This document shows, piece after piece, positions 62,127 through 64,000 of a stretch of DNA of 64,000 nt. This stretch comes from Poseidonocella sp. HB161398 (GTDB taxonomy: Bacteria > Pseudomonadota > Alphaproteobacteria > Rhodobacterales > Rhodobacteraceae). Position 1 is the stretch's first letter; each line of letters begins with the position of its first letter. The notes under the pieces were generated by a model. That model made no database searches and was not told the origin of the DNA. It saw nothing but the letters and a program-made list of their open reading frames with translations. The stretch lies in assembly GCF_005870025.1 (NCBI RefSeq), contig NZ_VATA01000024.1, positions 1 to 64,000 of the forward strand. Direction: 5' to 3'. The translations under genes and the position numbers were made by a program.

Positions 62127-64000
62127 ATGCATCCCCGCCAGCACCAGCATCTGAGCGGCACGGCCCGCAAGCGGCGGCTTCACGCCCGTCTGCTGAAGAT
62201 CGCGGGCCGGATCGTGCAGACCGGGGTGATCCTCGGAACGGTGGCGGTGGCCGGGGCGGCGGTGATGGCGATGGTGGCGCAGAAGCGGCCGCTGCCGGTC
62301 GGCCCCTGGATCGAGCGGGTGGCGGGCGACCGGCTGCAGGACCGGCTGGCGGCGCAGGGCCTCTCGGCGGTGATCGGCGATTTCGACGTGATGCTGCGCC
62401 CGGGCCTCGTGCCGGTGGCCGAGCTGCGCGGGCTGGCGCTCTACCGCCGCGGCGAGAGCGAGCCGCTGGTCAGCCTCGCCTCGGCGACGCTGGTGATCGA
62501 CCGCGGGTCGCTGCTGTGCGCCGAGCTGCTGCCGCGCGCGCTGCGGCTCGACGGGCTGACGGCGGTGCTGGCGGTCTCGGGCGGGGGCGTGCGGCTGGGC
62601 GCGGACCGGGCGACGATTCTCGAAGCGGTGCAGAAGCCCGGCGAGGCGCTGGCGCAGCTCGGCACGATCCTCGACCGGCCGGTCTTCTCGGAGCTGTCCG
62701 AGATCGGCATCTCCGGCATCGACCTGCGGGTCGAGGACCGGGTGAACGGCTGGGCCTGGCACAACCGCGACGGAGATCTGCGGATCGGGCGGCAGGGCAG
62801 CGCCCTGGCGCTGGGACTGCGGCTGGCGGGGCCGGGGGACGGCGACGCGCCGGGGACGCTGGCGCTGACCGTCTCGGCGGATATGCGGCAGGGCACCGGG
62901 CAGCTGCGCTTCGCCGCGCGCGGCCTCTCGCCCGCGCAGCTCCTGCCGGGCGAGGGCAGCGGGCTGGCCGCCGCGGCCGAGCCGCTGGCGGATCTGCCGG
63001 TCTCGCTCGATCTCGCCGCCGATCTGCGCGCCGACGGCTCGCTGGCGCCGCTGCGCGGCCGCGTGGTGCTGGGCGACGGCACGGTGCGGCTCGGCAAGGC
63101 CGGCGTGGCCGAGGTGGAGGGCGGCGGCGCCGATCTGGTGCTCGATCTAGACAGCAGCATGCTGATGGTCGACCGGCTGCGCTTCGACAGCGACCGGCTG
63201 AGCCTTTCGGGCGCGCTGCGGCTGACGCCCGAAGTGACCCCCTCGGGCGCGGTATCGGCGGTGACGGCGCAGGCCTCGCTCGAAGGGCTCGCGCTCGACA
63301 TGCCGGGGCTTCTCGCCGCGCCTGTCGAGGCGCCGCATGTCGAGGCCGGGCTGCGCTATGATTTCGCGGATCGCGCGCTCGAGCTCGGGCCGAGCTGGCT
63401 GGTCCTGCCCGAGGCGGCGCTGCGGGTGACGGGCGGCCTGGAATGGCGCGACCCGGCGCATTGCACCCGGCCCGCCGAGCCCAGCCGCAAGCTTTTGCCC
63501 GACTGCATGCGCCTGCAGCTCGACGCCGCGGCCGATGTGCTCGACCTGGCGACGGTGGAGGCGCTCTGGCCGCCCTCGGTCTCGCCGCCGACGCGCAAAT
63601 GGGCGATGGAGAACGTGCATGACGGCGAGGTCACCGCGGCGCGGCTGTCGCTGCGGATGGGCGATACCGGCAAGCCCGATACCGCGCTGACCTTCCACTT
63701 CGACGGGACCGCGCTGACCGCCGACCAGGGGGTGCCGGATCTGGCCGCGGCGTCGGGCTTCTTCTCGCTGCAGGATCACGGGCTGGCGGTGGCGCTCGAC
63801 CGGGCCGAGATGACGGCGCCCGATGGCGGGACCGTGGCGGTCGGGCCGGGGCGGCTCGGCAAGTCCGACACCTCCGACAAGTCTGCGCCCCTCTTGGTGG
63901 CGGGCCATGCCGAGGCCTCTGCGGGCAGTGCGCTGTCGATGCTGAGCCTGCCGCGGCTGACCGGCGGCACGACCGCCACGCTGCCGATGGCGCCGGAGGA
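62127..64000 (+). CDS. AsmA-like / DUF3971 large envelope protein (partial, runs off the window)
   Basis: The frame from ATG 62127 stays open to the window end (624 codons so far). A basic N-terminus is followed by one transmembrane helix (about residues 31-52, IVQTGVILGTVAVAGAAVMA). A long periplasmic, beta-rich region follows (GPWIERVAGDRLQDRLAAQG, GDFDVMLRPGLVPVAELRG, GRVVLGDGTVRLGKAGV). This is the plan of YhdP/AsmA-type proteins with DUF3971, which in this group are about 1100 residues. Related proteins form bridge-like lipid transporters between inner and outer membrane. The C-terminal AsmA-like domain would lie beyond the window. Confidence 0.8.
   Translation, partial: MHPRQHQHLSGTARKRRLHARLLKIAGRIVQTGVILGTVAVAGAAVMAMVAQKRPLPVGPWIERVAGDRLQDRLAAQGLSAVIGDFDVMLRPGLVPVAELRGLALYRRGESEPLVSLASATLVIDRGSLLCAELLPRALRLDGLTAVLAVSGGGVRLGADRATILEAVQKPGEALAQLGTILDRPVFSELSEIGISGIDLRVEDRVNGWAWHNRDGDLRIGRQGSALALGLRLAGPGDGDAPGTLALTVSADMRQGTGQLRFAARGLSPAQLLPGEGSGLAAAAEPLADLPVSLDLAADLRADGSLAPLRGRVVLGDGTVRLGKAGVAEVEGGGADLVLDLDSSMLMVDRLRFDSDRLSLSGALRLTPEVTPSGAVSAVTAQASLEGLALDMPGLLAAPVEAPHVEAGLRYDFADRALELGPSWLVLPEAALRVTGGLEWRDPAHCTRPAEPSRKLLPDCMRLQLDAAADVLDLATVEALWPPSVSPPTRKWAMENVHDGEVTAARLSLRMGDTGKPDTALTFHFDGTALTADQGVPDLAAASGFFSLQDHGLAVALDRAEMTAPDGGTVAVGPGRLGKSDTSDKSAPLLVAGHAEASAGSALSMLSLPRLTGGTTATLPMAPE

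Overview
The window is high-GC DNA from an alphaproteobacterium, most likely of the Rhodobacteraceae/Paracoccaceae group. Lineage markers are an alphaproteobacterial SspB, a DUF1476 (F1-ATPase zeta) gene divergent from purC-purS-purQ, a DUF484-xerC pair, an RNase E with a large insertion inside its S1 domain, DUF4169 and DUF455 proteins, and a perfect FNR-type box. Most of the window is dense chromosomal backbone with 1-26 base gene overlaps. There are no rRNA genes and I saw no CRISPR array. Four tRNA genes are present, all on the minus strand.

Layout. 1-2254: the end of a genomic island integrated at tRNA-Gly(CCC), with its integrase next to the tRNA. 2408-17774: backbone with xerC-DUF484, an esterase-like hydrolase, fructose-6-phosphate aldolase/transaldolase, an XRE regulator, a bactofilin-M23 peptidase pair, two tRNA-Asn, an MBL hydrolase, an EnvZ-like kinase, tRNA(CAU), purM-purN, RNase D, a lipoprotein and sufE. 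17863-18127 and 34934-35773 are the two halves of one radical SAM gene, split by a 16.8 kb element. 35779-64000: mprF, zeta subunit, purCSQ, dctBD, rne, tusA, ccdA, a hydrolase-P450 pair, three tandem glycosyltransferases, fumC, sspB, chrA, DUF455, an alpha/beta hydrolase, bcp, and the start of a large AsmA-like gene that runs off the window.

The inserted element (18128-34933) is the most interesting part. Its left side carries three overlapping tyrosine recombinases and a small coiled-coil protein, an arrangement like the ginABCD module of GInt islands and the TnpABC module of Tn554. A second small protein and a frame-disrupted RecD2-like helicase follow. The right side carries a compact five-gene cassette: a helical protein, two different P-loop GTPase-like proteins, an 828-aa GAP1-like protein, and a caspase-fold protease. 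The last two proteins end in clearly related C-terminal domains of the effector-associated (EAD1) type. I read this as a GTPase-controlled, caspase-executed conflict (probably anti-phage, abortive-infection) system delivered by a site-specific mobile element. A decayed IS21-family end lies between the caspase gene and the right end of the element.

Two long GC-rich stretches (4975-6218 and 46977-48603) contain no gene I can support. All family assignments come from reading motifs by eye; no database search was possible.
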